A stretch of 64,000 bases of DNA from Haloferax mucosum ATCC BAA-1512 (GCF_000337815.1 NZ_AOLN01000018.1:310001-374000); one strand, 5' to 3'; positions 17,888-26,827 are shown, counted from the first letter of the stretch. Made by a program: numbers and translations. The notes: generated by a model from the letters alone, not told the origin.

Positions 17888-18385
17888 ATGGTTTGGGTCC
17901 GGTCCGAGCACGCGGGCGCACTGGCAGTCGTCTCGACGTGGCTCTGTGCACTCCTCCCGTGGAACGTCACGTACACGTCGAGCGTCGCCGGCGTGAGCCT
18001 TCTGTACGTCAGATTCCCGTTCGTCGAAATCCAGTACGCGTGGGGGATTTCGCAGGGCGTCACCGTCCGCGACCCGCTTTCGGCGATGGCACTCCAGTCG
18101 GGACAGACCGTCGCTGTCGCCTATCAGGCGTGGGTCGTCGGCGCGGCACTCATGGCGGCCGCGCTATTGTTTTCTATCGTCTACTACCTGCGCGAAGCGC
18201 AGGTTGAGTCTGGTCCTCTCGACCCGGTTCGCCTCGTCGGCGGCCTACTCGGTCTCATCGGTGTCGTCCTCGGAATTTCGACGTACCTGCTCGCAACGCG
18301 GGGTATTCCGGGTATTCCGCTCCCGCTCGGTGTCGTCATCGCGGTCGTCTTCGCCGGCGTGTTGTTGACGGTTGACCGGACGTGA
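17888..18385 (+). CDS. Four-span membrane protein upstream of the pilus operon (DUF7549-like)
   Basis: A 165-residue protein with about four hydrophobic segments: AGALAVVSTWLCALLPW, a middle span near AWVVGAALMAAALLFSIVYY, LVGGLLGLIGVVLGISTYLL and PLGVVIAVVFAGVLL. The first loop carries WNVTYTSSVAGVSLLYVRFP. GTAGTTTTTACC lies about 28 bases before the ATG. It precedes the pilus-type ATPase by about 90 bases on the same strand; a functional link is suggested only by position. The family name DUF7549 is from memory. Confidence 0.7.
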   Translation: MVWVRSEHAGALAVVSTWLCALLPWNVTYTSSVAGVSLLYVRFPFVEIQYAWGISQGVTVRDPLSAMALQSGQTVAVAYQAWVVGAALMAAALLFSIVYYLREAQVESGPLDPVRLVGGLLGLIGVVLGISTYLLATRGIPGIPLPLGVVIAVVFAGVLLTVDRT

Positions 18386-18473
18386 CGCCGCGTCGTGTGG
18401 AGTATTCGTTCTGGATTCGCGGACCATTTAAGTACTGACCAATCTTACCATCCGACCAACTGACCGGGTGACG

Positions 18474-20168
18474 ATGGCACGAGAATCTACGAGAGACGTG
18501 AGACCGCCGGCCGGCTCCCCACCCGACCGAGGGATACTCCGACTGCTTCGGGACGGCGAGTTCGACAGCGCCGCGTCCGAGACCCGTCGAATCCTTCGCC
18601 GGACCGCGGAGATGCTCCGCGGCTCGAATCTCGACGTGCAACCGTTGACCCCGGACGAGACCCCGCTCGGGACGTACGATGTCCCCGACGGCCACAGGGA
18701 AGTCGAATGCTACTGGGTCAACGCTCCGTTCGCGTACGTGGTCGTCACCTACGACACCGACGCGACCGCCCACCGATACCACACCGTCGAACCGGACCTC
18801 GACGAGTTCGAAGCATCGCTACTCGAACGCGTCCGAACCGATATCCGCGACCCGCTTTTGTATCGCCGAGACGCCTCCTCGAACACCGAGACGGTGCTCA
18901 TCGAGGAGTTACAGTCGCTTCTCGAACAGTACGGGTTAGAACTCGGGATGGAGTCGTTTCACACGCTGTTGTACTACCTTCAGCGGGATTTCCACGGGTA
19001 CGGCCCGCTCGACGCCCTGATGAAGGACCCGCACATCGAAGACATATCCTGTGACGGCTACGACCTCCCGATTTTCGTCTATCACGACGAGTACACGGAT
19101 ATCTCCACGAACGTCATCTTCGGCAAGGACGAGCTGGACAACTTCGTCGTTCGTCTCGCACAGCGGTCGGGCCAACACATCAGCGTCGGTGACCCCGTTC
19201 TCGGGACGACGCTTCCGAACGGCGCTCGCGCGGAGTTGGCGCTGGGCGAGGAAGTCACCCCGCGCGGGTCGGCGTTCACCATCCGACTGTACGCCGAAGA
19301 ACCGTTCACACCAATCGACCTCGTGAAATACGGGACGTTCTCAATCGAGCAAATGGCGTATCTCTGGCTCTGTATCGAACACAACAAGAGCCTCATCTTC
19401 GCCGGCGGGACCGCATCGGGGAAAACCACGTCGATGAACGCGGTGTCGATGTTCGTCCCGCCGCGGTCGAAAGTGCTCTCTATCGAGGACACCCGCGAAC
19501 TCGCGTTGTATCACGACAACTGGCTGTCGTCTGTCACCCGCGAGCGCCTCCACGAAGGGACCGATATCACGATGTACGACCTGCTTCGCTCCGCGCTCCG
19601 CCACCGCCCCGAATACATCATCGTCGGGGAGGTCCGCGGCGAAGAGGCCGTGACGCTGTTTCAGGCGATGAACACGGGACACACGACGTTTTCGACCATG
19701 CACGCCGACAGCATCGAGACGGTTATCAACCGCCTCGAAAACGAGCCGATCAACGTCCCGCGCGCGATGGTGCAGTCGCTCGACCTCCTCTGCGTTCAGA
19801 CGCTCACCCGCCACGGCGGCGAACGCGTCCGTCGGTCGCAGGCCATCGGTGAAATCGGCGATATCGACCAACGGACCGGTGAACTCGACTACTCGTCGGC
19901 CTTCTCGTGGGACCCCGAAAACGACACCTTCGACCGAAACGATAGCTCGCTGTTGGACGAGATTCAGCGCGAAAACGGCTGGTCGCGGACGCAACTCCGC
20001 CGCGAACTCCGACGACGCAAGCAGTTCCTTCAGTATCTTCTCGACAAAGGAGTCTCGGACTACCGCCGCTTTACCGCCCTCATCAACGAGTACTACGCCG
20101 ATTCCGACGACGTGATGGCGCGCGTCGAAGCCGACGAAAATATCGTTGACGCGAATTCCGGGGCCTGA
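18474..20168 (+). CDS. pilB: Type IV pilus/archaellum-like secretion ATPase (PilB/TadA family)
   Basis: The hexameric motor that powers assembly of type IV pilus-like filaments. The 564-residue protein has an N-terminal docking domain and a C-terminal RecA-like core with Walker A GGTASGKT at about 311-318, Walker B YIIVGEVRGEEA near 382-393, and the Asp/His boxes, including TGHTTFSTMHADS. It is close to archaeal TadA/FlaI. ATG 18474 is preferred over GTG 18468 because CAATCTTACC lies about 27 bases upstream. Only one base separates its stop from the platform gene. No prepilin or prepilin peptidase gene is nearby, so the pilins must be encoded elsewhere. Confidence 0.92.
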   Translation: MARESTRDVRPPAGSPPDRGILRLLRDGEFDSAASETRRILRRTAEMLRGSNLDVQPLTPDETPLGTYDVPDGHREVECYWVNAPFAYVVVTYDTDATAHRYHTVEPDLDEFEASLLERVRTDIRDPLLYRRDASSNTETVLIEELQSLLEQYGLELGMESFHTLLYYLQRDFHGYGPLDALMKDPHIEDISCDGYDLPIFVYHDEYTDISTNVIFGKDELDNFVVRLAQRSGQHISVGDPVLGTTLPNGARAELALGEEVTPRGSAFTIRLYAEEPFTPIDLVKYGTFSIEQMAYLWLCIEHNKSLIFAGGTASGKTTSMNAVSMFVPPRSKVLSIEDTRELALYHDNWLSSVTRERLHEGTDITMYDLLRSALRHRPEYIIVGEVRGEEAVTLFQAMNTGHTTFSTMHADSIETVINRLENEPINVPRAMVQSLDLLCVQTLTRHGGERVRRSQAIGEIGDIDQRTGELDYSSAFSWDPENDTFDRNDSSLLDEIQRENGWSRTQLRRELRRRKQFLQYLLDKGVSDYRRFTALINEYYADSDDVMARVEADENIVDANSGA

Positions 20169-20169
20169 G

Positions 20170-22272
20170 ATGCGTCTTCTCGTCTCTTTGCTCCCGCTCG
20201 TTGCCGCGTTCTGCCTCGTGTTGCCGATGCTCCTCTCGCCGGTAAGCAGACGGGCGAGTCTCCTCGTGACGCGGGTTGCACTCCCTCTGTTCGGCTTTTA
20301 CGTCGCACACGAGAGTTCTCGACGAAGAGAACAACAAAAACGGCTCAACGCGGCCCACGTGAGTGTGACCCACCGCGTGTACGCCTCGCGGACGCTTCTC
20401 ATGGCGGGCGTGTTCGGCATCTCCGGAAGCATCTTCGGCGTCTATCTCGTCGTGGGGGCGTTTGAATTGCTCGCCATCTCGGCCGAGACGATTCGGCCGA
20501 TGCTCCCCGGCGTGTTGCAGTTTTTGAGCGGTCTCACGAGTATCCAGCAACTCTCAGCGCGCGACCTGTTTCTCACGCTCTTGTTTTCCAGTGCGACCCT
20601 CGGCACGATACTCGCCCGCGGGGTCTACTGGCTCCGGTGGTACTACCTCGTCGAAACGGCGCGCACCCGGTCGTCGGAAATCGAGGCGACGCTCCCGCGG
20701 ACGGTGGCGTTTACCTTCGCCCTGTCGCGGTCGGGAATGCCGTTCCCGAAGGTGCTCGAAACGCTCGCGCGAAACGAGTCCATCTACGGCGAAGCGGCCA
20801 GCGAAGTCAGTGTCGTCGTCCGCGACATGGACGCGTTCGGCACCGACGTCATCACCGCGTTACAGTCGATGTCAGCGTGGACGCCGAGTCCGAGCCTCGA
20901 AGAGTTCGCCGAGAACCTCGCAAGCGTCCTCGGAAGCGGCCGCAACCTCTCGGTGTTTCTCCGCGAACAGTACGAGCGGTTTCAAGAGCAGGCCGAAGCC
21001 CAACAACAGCAGTATCTCGACCTCCTCTCGACGTTCGCGGAAATATACGTCACCGTCCTCGTCGCGGGACCGCTGTTTCTCATCACCGTCCTCGTCGTCA
21101 TCGGACTTGTCCTCACGGACACGCTAACTGCCATCCGAGTCATCGGCTACCTTGGGATTCCGCTGGCGAGTTTCGGCTTCATCGTCTACATCGACAGCAT
21201 CACCGAGTCGCTTCGGGGGACGGTCACCGTGAAAAGGGAGGCGGCGGGGAACGCCGCGGCGCAGGGGGACCTATCCTCCGGGGCGTCACAACCGGCCACC
21301 GACGGTGGCGATATGGCGGGGAACTGGCAGGTAAACCACGAACGACTCGCCGCCTACGACCGCCTTAGCTGGCTCCGCCAGTGGCTCGACCGCCCGCTCG
21401 AAACGCTCGGTCGGCGACCCTCGCTCACGCTCGTCGTTACGGTCCCGCTCGGTCTCCTCTGGGTTGCGCTCCGGACGACGTTTCCCACGGACCCGTCGCT
21501 TCTCGAAGCGGCTAACGCTATCGACCAACACGTCGTGGAGGCGACTATCGTCGTCCTCATCGTCATCTCGCTGTTCCACGAGATTCAAAAGCGCCGTATC
21601 CGCTCGATAGAGCGAAACATGCCGGACTTTCTCGACCGGCTTGCGAGCGTCAACGAGGCGGGTCTTACGGTCGTCGAAAGCCTTCGTCGGGTGTCGCGGT
21701 CTGACCTCGGGCCGTTGAGCGACGAGGTCGAACGCGCCGTCCGCGACATCGACTGGGGAGCGGACGTACAATCCGCCCTCCGCCGGATGGACCGCCGGAC
21801 GACGAGTCCGATGGTCTCGCGGGCGGTCACGCTCATCACGAACGCGATGACCGCCAGCGGCGACCTCGGACCGGTGCTTCGAATCGCCGCCAACGAGGCA
21901 CAGGACAGTCGCCGCCTCGCCCGCGAACGGAGACAGGAGATGCTCACCTACCTCCTCGTCATCTACATCTCGTTTTTCGTCTTTCTCGGCATCGTCGTCG
22001 CCCTGACGGTCTCGTTTATTCCGGCTGTCGAACAGGCGAGCACCGGTGCAGTCGGGTCCAGCGAGGTCGCTGGCGTCTCGACGGGGACCTTCTCCGGACT
22101 TCGTGAGGTGAAGACCCTCGCGTACACGGTCCTGTTCTTCCACGTCACGACGATTCAGGGCCTCTGTTCCGGTCTCATCGCTGGCCAACTAGGTGAAGGC
22201 CAAGTTGCGGACGGCGTCAAACACGCCGCACTGCTCCTGACGCTCACCTACGTCGTCTTCCTCGTCATCTGA
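20170..22272 (+). CDS. pilC: Pilus assembly membrane platform protein with two TadC/GspF domains
   Basis: The inner-membrane platform partner of the secretion ATPase. The 700-residue protein has two T2SSF/TadC domains, around residues 170-320 (TLPRTVAFTFALSRSGMPFP) and 480-640 (NMPDFLDRLASVNEAGLTVV). Each is flanked by hydrophobic helices, including LVAGPLFLITVLVVIGLVL and LTYLLVIYISFFVFLGIVVA. The duplication makes it about twice the length of bacterial TadB or TadC, as is usual in archaeal pilus operons. The ATG at 20170 begins one base after the ATPase stop. A hydrophilic loop (about 355-390) separates the halves. Confidence 0.9.
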   Translation: MRLLVSLLPLVAAFCLVLPMLLSPVSRRASLLVTRVALPLFGFYVAHESSRRREQQKRLNAAHVSVTHRVYASRTLLMAGVFGISGSIFGVYLVVGAFELLAISAETIRPMLPGVLQFLSGLTSIQQLSARDLFLTLLFSSATLGTILARGVYWLRWYYLVETARTRSSEIEATLPRTVAFTFALSRSGMPFPKVLETLARNESIYGEAASEVSVVVRDMDAFGTDVITALQSMSAWTPSPSLEEFAENLASVLGSGRNLSVFLREQYERFQEQAEAQQQQYLDLLSTFAEIYVTVLVAGPLFLITVLVVIGLVLTDTLTAIRVIGYLGIPLASFGFIVYIDSITESLRGTVTVKREAAGNAAAQGDLSSGASQPATDGGDMAGNWQVNHERLAAYDRLSWLRQWLDRPLETLGRRPSLTLVVTVPLGLLWVALRTTFPTDPSLLEAANAIDQHVVEATIVVLIVISLFHEIQKRRIRSIERNMPDFLDRLASVNEAGLTVVESLRRVSRSDLGPLSDEVERAVRDIDWGADVQSALRRMDRRTTSPMVSRAVTLITNAMTASGDLGPVLRIAANEAQDSRRLARERRQEMLTYLLVIYISFFVFLGIVVALTVSFIPAVEQASTGAVGSSEVAGVSTGTFSGLREVKTLAYTVLFFHVTTIQGLCSGLIAGQLGEGQVADGVKHAALLLTLTYVVFLVI

Positions 22273-22273
22273 G

Positions 22274-22404
22274 CATCCGACGACGGTTCACTGAGAATCC
22301 AGGGAGCATTCGATGGTGCCCCAGTGAGTGTTCGAGAGCCTCGATGGCGAGCCAGTGAGTAATCGGGAACACTCGACGACGGCCCAGTGAGTACTCGGTG
22401 AGCG
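22274..22404 (+). repeat. Four-copy degenerate 33-base tandem repeat after pilC
   Basis: Units at 22274-22306, 22307-22339, 22340-22371 and 22372-22404 share a CTCGA(T/C)G-like start and a CAGTGAGT (CACTGAGA in unit 1) core. The array begins two bases after the pilC stop and has no recognisable coding content. Confidence 0.7.
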
Positions 22405-22487
22405 CCCGGTGCCCATTCAGTTCGGAGCGAAGCAGTTCGGGCGGACCGACCCGTGCGGTCTTTGTGCCGCCGCAACGACCGACCGAC

Positions 22488-23141
22488 ATGGACGACCCCG
22501 ACCCGCAGACGGCGGTCCGCGAGACGTACGACCGCATCGCGTCGCACTTCGCGTCCACCCGCGAGTACCCGTGGCCCGAAGTCGAGTCGTTCGTCTCGGA
22601 GACCACGGCAGACGGTCCGGCCGCACGCGCACTCGACCTCGGGTGCGGAAACGGCCGCCACGTCGAACTCCTCTCGGCACACGCCGACGAGGTGGTCGGA
22701 CTCGACGTGAGCCGCGGGCTACTGGACGAAGCGACGGCCCGAGCGAGCGACCGCGGGTTCGACGCCGGACTGGTACAGGGCGACGCTTCTCGACTCCCGT
22801 TTACCGACGACGCCTTCGATATCGCCGTCTACGTCGCCACACTGCATCACCTCACTCCCCGCGAGGCGCGAGTCCGGAGTCTGAACGAACTCGCTCGCGT
22901 TCTCAGCGCCGGCGGCCGCGCGGTCGTCAGCGCGTGGAGCACCGCCCACGACACCTTCGACAGGGATGACGGCTTCGACACGACCGTCGATTGGACGCTT
23001 CCGGGCGGCGAAACCGTCCCACGTTTCTACCACATCTACGGTCCCGACGAGTTCGACGCAGACCTCGACGCGAGCGAGCTTTCCGTGGTCGAATCGGTGG
23101 TTTCGAGCGGGAACTGCTACGCCGTCGTCACCGGCCGGTGA
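22488..23141 (+). CDS. SAM-dependent methyltransferase (type 11-like)
   Basis: A 217-residue class I methyltransferase. Motif I is LDLGCGNGRHVELL (residues about 47-60), followed by the acidic strand end VVGLDVSRGLLDEA, motif II-like VQGDASRLPFTDDAFD and motif III LARVLSAGGRAVVSAW. It resembles Trm9/UbiE-like small methyltransferases, including a family that modifies tRNA wobble uridine, but the substrate cannot be told. The start at 22488 is the first ATG that leaves a normal N-terminal helix (TAVRETYDRIASHFASTR); upstream codons belong to the repeat region. Confidence 0.88.
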   Translation: MDDPDPQTAVRETYDRIASHFASTREYPWPEVESFVSETTADGPAARALDLGCGNGRHVELLSAHADEVVGLDVSRGLLDEATARASDRGFDAGLVQGDASRLPFTDDAFDIAVYVATLHHLTPREARVRSLNELARVLSAGGRAVVSAWSTAHDTFDRDDGFDTTVDWTLPGGETVPRFYHIYGPDEFDADLDASELSVVESVVSSGNCYAVVTGR

Positions 23142-23290
23142 GCCGGGCAAGCCCCTGAATTTCGGAATACCATCAGTGGGTTGTAACGACTTCTCCGGCA
23201 TTTTGAATGTGCCATGATACCGCATGACGGCTGGATACTGCGAGCGCACAGGGGATGTGGTCTTAAGGCCATTCCGACGAATCGACGTGT

Positions 23291-24319
23291 ATGACCGATA
23301 CCGACGGACGGCAGGAGTACGAAGTCGTCGTCGTGGGCGGCGGCCCCGCGGGATTGCAAAGCGCCCTCTACACGACGCGGCTCGGTCACGACACCGCGCT
23401 CGTAGACCGTGGCGGCGGCCGCGCGGCGATGATGCTCGACACCCACAACGTCATTGGTGTCACAGAAGACCAGTCCGGAAACGAGTTCCTCGCAACGGCG
23501 CGTCAGCAACTCGAAGAGTACGGCACTGACATCTACCGCGACTTCGTGGCCGACGCCGAGCAACTCGACGACGGGCGATTCCGTCTCGTCGGCAACGAGG
23601 GTGAGTTCGTCGCCGAACGCATCGTCCTTGGCGTCGGCTTCAACGACAAACGCCCCGACCCACCGCTTCCCCGCACCGGGAAGGGACTGCATTACTGTCT
23701 TCACTGTGACGCCTACATGTTCGTTGACGAGTCGGTGTACGTCATGGGCCACTCCGACTCCGCGGCCTACGTCGCCATGATCATGCTCAATTTCACCGAC
23801 GAGGTCGATATTCTCCTCCGCGGCGAGGAGCCGTCGTGGTCCGACGAGACGGACGAACTCGTCCGCGCGCACCCCGTCGATATCATCGACGAGGAGATTT
23901 CCGGCATGACGAAGCGCGACGACGGGTGGTTAGAGAGCTTCGAGTTCGAAGACGGGACGGTCCGCGAGTACAAAGGCGGCTTCGCCATGTACGGCTCTGA
24001 GTACAACACTGCGCTCTTCGAGCAACTCGGTGTCGAACGCAACGACGACGGCACGGTTCCGGTTGACGACCACGGCCGGACCAGCGTCGATGGGGTCTTC
24101 GCGGTGGGCGACATCACGCCCGGCCACAACCAAATTCCAGTCGCCATGGGCAAGGGTGCGCAGGCGGGCATTGCCATCCACATGGAACTCCGCGAGTTCC
24201 CGAAGAACCGCGACGAGATTCGCGCGGACGGCGAGGTCACTCTTGAGGAGGTACCCGGCATCTCGACCGGTCTCCTCGATAAGGCAAAACAGTTCAATCA
24301 GTCGCACGCCGACGACTGA
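23291..24319 (+). CDS. Thioredoxin-reductase-like FAD/NAD(P) oxidoreductase
   Basis: A 342-residue two-dinucleotide-fold flavoprotein. The FAD motif GGGPAG is at 16-21 and the C-terminal FAD motif is TSVDGVFAVGDITPGHNQ. The redox-active CxxC is present as CLHC (Cys136/Cys139), as in thioredoxin reductases. The second Rossmann motif reads VMGHSDSAAY instead of the usual GGGDSA, so NADPH binding may be altered. It may reduce thioredoxin or act with another electron donor such as ferredoxin. TCTTAAGGC 28 bases before the ATG suggests a leaderless mRNA. Confidence 0.87.
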   Translation: MTDTDGRQEYEVVVVGGGPAGLQSALYTTRLGHDTALVDRGGGRAAMMLDTHNVIGVTEDQSGNEFLATARQQLEEYGTDIYRDFVADAEQLDDGRFRLVGNEGEFVAERIVLGVGFNDKRPDPPLPRTGKGLHYCLHCDAYMFVDESVYVMGHSDSAAYVAMIMLNFTDEVDILLRGEEPSWSDETDELVRAHPVDIIDEEISGMTKRDDGWLESFEFEDGTVREYKGGFAMYGSEYNTALFEQLGVERNDDGTVPVDDHGRTSVDGVFAVGDITPGHNQIPVAMGKGAQAGIAIHMELREFPKNRDEIRADGEVTLEEVPGISTGLLDKAKQFNQSHADD

Positions 24320-24325
24320 CACCGT

Positions 24326-24355
24326 AATTCGGCGAAATTCGGTGAAATCCGGGGT
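24326..24355 (+). repeat. Three-copy decamer repeat after the flavoprotein gene
   Basis: AATTCGGCGA, AATTCGGTGA and AATCCGGGGT run head to tail, starting six bases after the stop codon. The repeat runs straight into the promoter region of the next gene. Confidence 0.65.
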
Positions 24356-24402
24356 CTAAAAGTACCCTTCTCAAGTTCCCCCGAGCGGTATGGTCTTCCA
24401 CG

Positions 24403-25644
24403 ATGAACCGTACCGTATTTGCGACTGTTCTGCTCGCACTCATGGTCGCGCTGGCCGGGTGTGCGGGTGGCACAGGGTCGCTAACCGACGCGTCGCAGTC
24501 GGAGAATTCGACTGGGACGACCGAGACGACGGCAACCGACGGACGTAGCACCGAACAGACGGGGACGATGAAGTTCTACGTGAGCGACGAGCGAAACGCC
24601 ATCGCCGACTTCGAACACCTCAACGTCACTATCGAACGCGTGACGCTCGTGCGTGCAAGCGGCGGTGCCGACCGCGACACCGACGCGGACGGTGACGCCG
24701 GAGTCGACGAAAACGAGTCGGCCGCTCGCACCGCCGAAGACGACGCGACGGTGAACGTGACCGGAAACACGAGCGTCGAGGTCGAAGCGGAGGCGAACGC
24801 ATCGAACGAGTCGATTTCGGTGGACGCGTCCGTCGAAGCCGATGTCGAAGGAGAGACCAGCGGTGACGCGAACGCCAACGAGAGCGACTCGGCAGACGAA
24901 ACGGCCGAGACGGTTACCTACGAGGTAGACAACGTAACCGTAGACCTAACCGAACTGCAAGGCGATAACGCCAGTCTCGTCGGCGAGTACGACGTCCCCG
25001 AGGGCAACTACACCAAGGTCTTCGTCCACGTGGGGACGGTCAACGGGACGTTGACGACCGGCGAGCAGGTGACGGTCAAACTCCCGAGCGAGAAGCTCCA
25101 CCTCAACTCGAACTTCGAGGTCGAACGCGGCTCTTCGGTGGACTTCGTGTTCGACATCACCGCGTTCAAAGCGGGCAAAAGCGGGACGTACATCTTGAAA
25201 CCCGTCGTCAGCGAATCCGGGATAGACGTGCCTATCACTGACGTAGCTGCCGGAGAAGGCCGTCTCGACACCGACGCTTCTGACGAGCGCGACGAAGACG
25301 GAGACGTTCGCGGTGACCAAACGAACGCCCGCGAGAACGGTCGTGACAACGCGACCGCGAACGCAACCGTCGAAAGCGAAAGCGACCTCGTCGTAAACTT
25401 CGGTGGGGAGATTGCACCCGACGAGACCGCGACGCTCGTCGCCACACAGAACGGGACGCCGGTCGAAAACGCGACGGTAACCGTCAACGGTGAGGTCGCG
25501 GCCACGACGAACGCCGATGGCGAAGCCGTCGTCGATATCCCGGACACCGAAGACGTGGCGGTCGTCGTCACGCGCGGCGACACCAAGACCGAACTGGAGT
25601 TCGAATTTGTCGTCAGCGCCACAGAGAGGCTCGATACTGCCTAA
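24403..25644 (+). CDS. DUF4382 lipoprotein with acidic insertion and C-terminal Ig-like region
   Basis: An exported, lipid-anchored surface protein: hydrophobic signal VFATVLLALMVALAGC with lipobox Cys20. A DUF4382 domain begins MKFYVSDERNAIADFEHLNV and resumes at VTYEVDNVTVDLTELQGD, split by an insertion of about 85 Asp/Glu/Ala/Asn-rich residues (about 85-170). The C-terminal 110 residues contain a carboxypeptidase-regulatory-like or Ig-like beta domain (PVENATVTVNGEVAATTNADGEAVVDIP). There are many Asn-X-Ser/Thr sequons, consistent with archaeal surface N-glycosylation. Function unknown. Confidence 0.82.
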   Translation: MNRTVFATVLLALMVALAGCAGGTGSLTDASQSENSTGTTETTATDGRSTEQTGTMKFYVSDERNAIADFEHLNVTIERVTLVRASGGADRDTDADGDAGVDENESAARTAEDDATVNVTGNTSVEVEAEANASNESISVDASVEADVEGETSGDANANESDSADETAETVTYEVDNVTVDLTELQGDNASLVGEYDVPEGNYTKVFVHVGTVNGTLTTGEQVTVKLPSEKLHLNSNFEVERGSSVDFVFDITAFKAGKSGTYILKPVVSESGIDVPITDVAAGEGRLDTDASDERDEDGDVRGDQTNARENGRDNATANATVESESDLVVNFGGEIAPDETATLVATQNGTPVENATVTVNGEVAATTNADGEAVVDIPDTEDVAVVVTRGDTKTELEFEFVVSATERLDTA

Positions 25645-25792
25645 AAACTGGACAACACCGACAGCTAATCGAAAAAGTAACATCCTTATTGGGGCGTCGA
25701 GAATGAACGGATAGACGCTGGTTCGACGCGCCGGTATCTCGGCCGAACAGAGTGAGGCCGAGTCCCGGTGCGCGAGTGAGGGTCGAACGAGC

Positions 25793-25863
25793 GCACCGGT
25801 GGTCTAATGGTAAGACATTGGCCTTCCAAGCCAATTATCTGGGTTCGATTCCCAGCCGGTGCA
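25793..25863 (+). tRNA. tRNA-Gly (anticodon TCC)
   Basis: A 71-base cloverleaf. The acceptor stem GCACCGG pairs with CCGGTGC, followed by discriminator A; CCA is not encoded. The D arm contains GGTCTAATGGTAAGAC. The anticodon stem ATTGG/CCAAT surrounds the loop CTTCCAA, giving TCC. The T arm CTGGG-TTCGATT-CCCAG is perfect. No intron is seen. Confidence 0.95.
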
Positions 25864-25963
25864 TCTTCTTCCGACGGTTCACACACGTAGCAACGGCTTT
25901 TCTCCGTATTACCACCCATTCTTAACTAATTTTACAACAATTATCTACTGAGGTGTTCGAGAT

Positions 25964-26731
25964 ATGAGCTTGCTCGACGGCCACGTTGCGGTCGTCACAG
26001 GTGGGAGTTCCGGCATCGGACGAGGAATTTCACTGGCGTATGCGGAAGCGGGCGCAGACGTGGTGGTCTGCGACATCCGCGAGGAACCGAAAGAAGGCGG
26101 TCGGCCGACGCACGAAACGATCGAGTCGGAGACCGACGCGTCCGCGACGTACGTCGAACTCGATGTGACCAACCCGGCGGCGTTCGAGGACGCGATGGAC
26201 GCCGCGGAAGCGTTCGGCGGCGTCGATGTGATGGTCAACAACGCGGGCATCTGGCGGCCCGAGGAGTTCCTCGAAGTCACGGAAGACGAGTTCCAGCAGA
26301 TGATGGACATCAACCTGAAAGGTGTCTACTTCGGCGCGCAGGCGGCCGCCAAGCGCATGGTCGAAACCAGCGGCGGAAGCATCATCAACGTCTCCAGCGT
26401 CAACGGCATCTTCGGAAACGGCGGCTACCCGTCGTACACCGCCTCGAAGGGAGCCGTGCGGACGCTTTCGTACTCGTTAGCACACGGTCTCGGTGAGCAC
26501 GGTATCCGGGTGAACGCAGTCCACCCCGGCGCGATTAAGACGAAAATCGGGCCCGAAGAGATGGAGACGAGTGACGAACAAACCGCGCAGTTAGAACAGA
26601 TGATTCCGCTCGGTCGGCAGGGCGAACCGGACGATGTCGCGGGCGTCGCCGTCTTCCTCGCAAGCGACCTTTCGAAGTACGTCACCGGCGAATCACTCGT
26701 CGTTGACGGCGGTTGGACCAGTTGGCGGTAA
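25964..26731 (+). CDS. Short-chain dehydrogenase/reductase
   Basis: A 255-residue classical SDR, using NAD(H) or NADP(H). It has the cofactor loop TGGSSGIGRG near the N-terminus, VNNAG after strand 4, catalytic Ser in NVSSVNGIF and Tyr-x3-Lys in YTASK, and a C-terminal VDGGW. An Asp-rich position after strand 2 (VVVCDIRE) suggests NAD preference. It resembles 3-oxoacyl-ACP reductase or glucose dehydrogenase types; substrate is unknown. GAGGTG nine bases before the ATG and an AT-rich promoter region indicate a message with a short leader. Confidence 0.9.
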   Translation: MSLLDGHVAVVTGGSSGIGRGISLAYAEAGADVVVCDIREEPKEGGRPTHETIESETDASATYVELDVTNPAAFEDAMDAAEAFGGVDVMVNNAGIWRPEEFLEVTEDEFQQMMDINLKGVYFGAQAAAKRMVETSGGSIINVSSVNGIFGNGGYPSYTASKGAVRTLSYSLAHGLGEHGIRVNAVHPGAIKTKIGPEEMETSDEQTAQLEQMIPLGRQGEPDDVAGVAVFLASDLSKYVTGESLVVDGGWTSWR

Positions 26732-26795
26732 CCGTCTTCGAACCCGGAAACGGCGACAGGGGCGGTTCGATACCGTCTGCACACCGGACCGTCTC

Positions 26796-26803
26796 CCTTA
26801 TCT
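26796..26803 (+). promoter_or_regulatory. TATA-like box of tatA
   Basis: CCTTATCT centred 28 bases before the ATG at 26828, implying a leaderless tatA mRNA. Confidence 0.55.
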
Positions 26804-26827
26804 TCCCCCCGGCCATATGTAACCGTA

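Noticed and set aside
22274-22404. CRISPR array
   Set aside because: The 33-base units follow each other without spacers and differ at many positions; no cas gene is present.
25738-25762. Hairpin CTCGGCC...GGCCGAG upstream of tRNA-Gly
   Set aside because: A seven-base stem with an 11-base loop is easy to find by chance at this G+C; no T run or other signal accompanies it.
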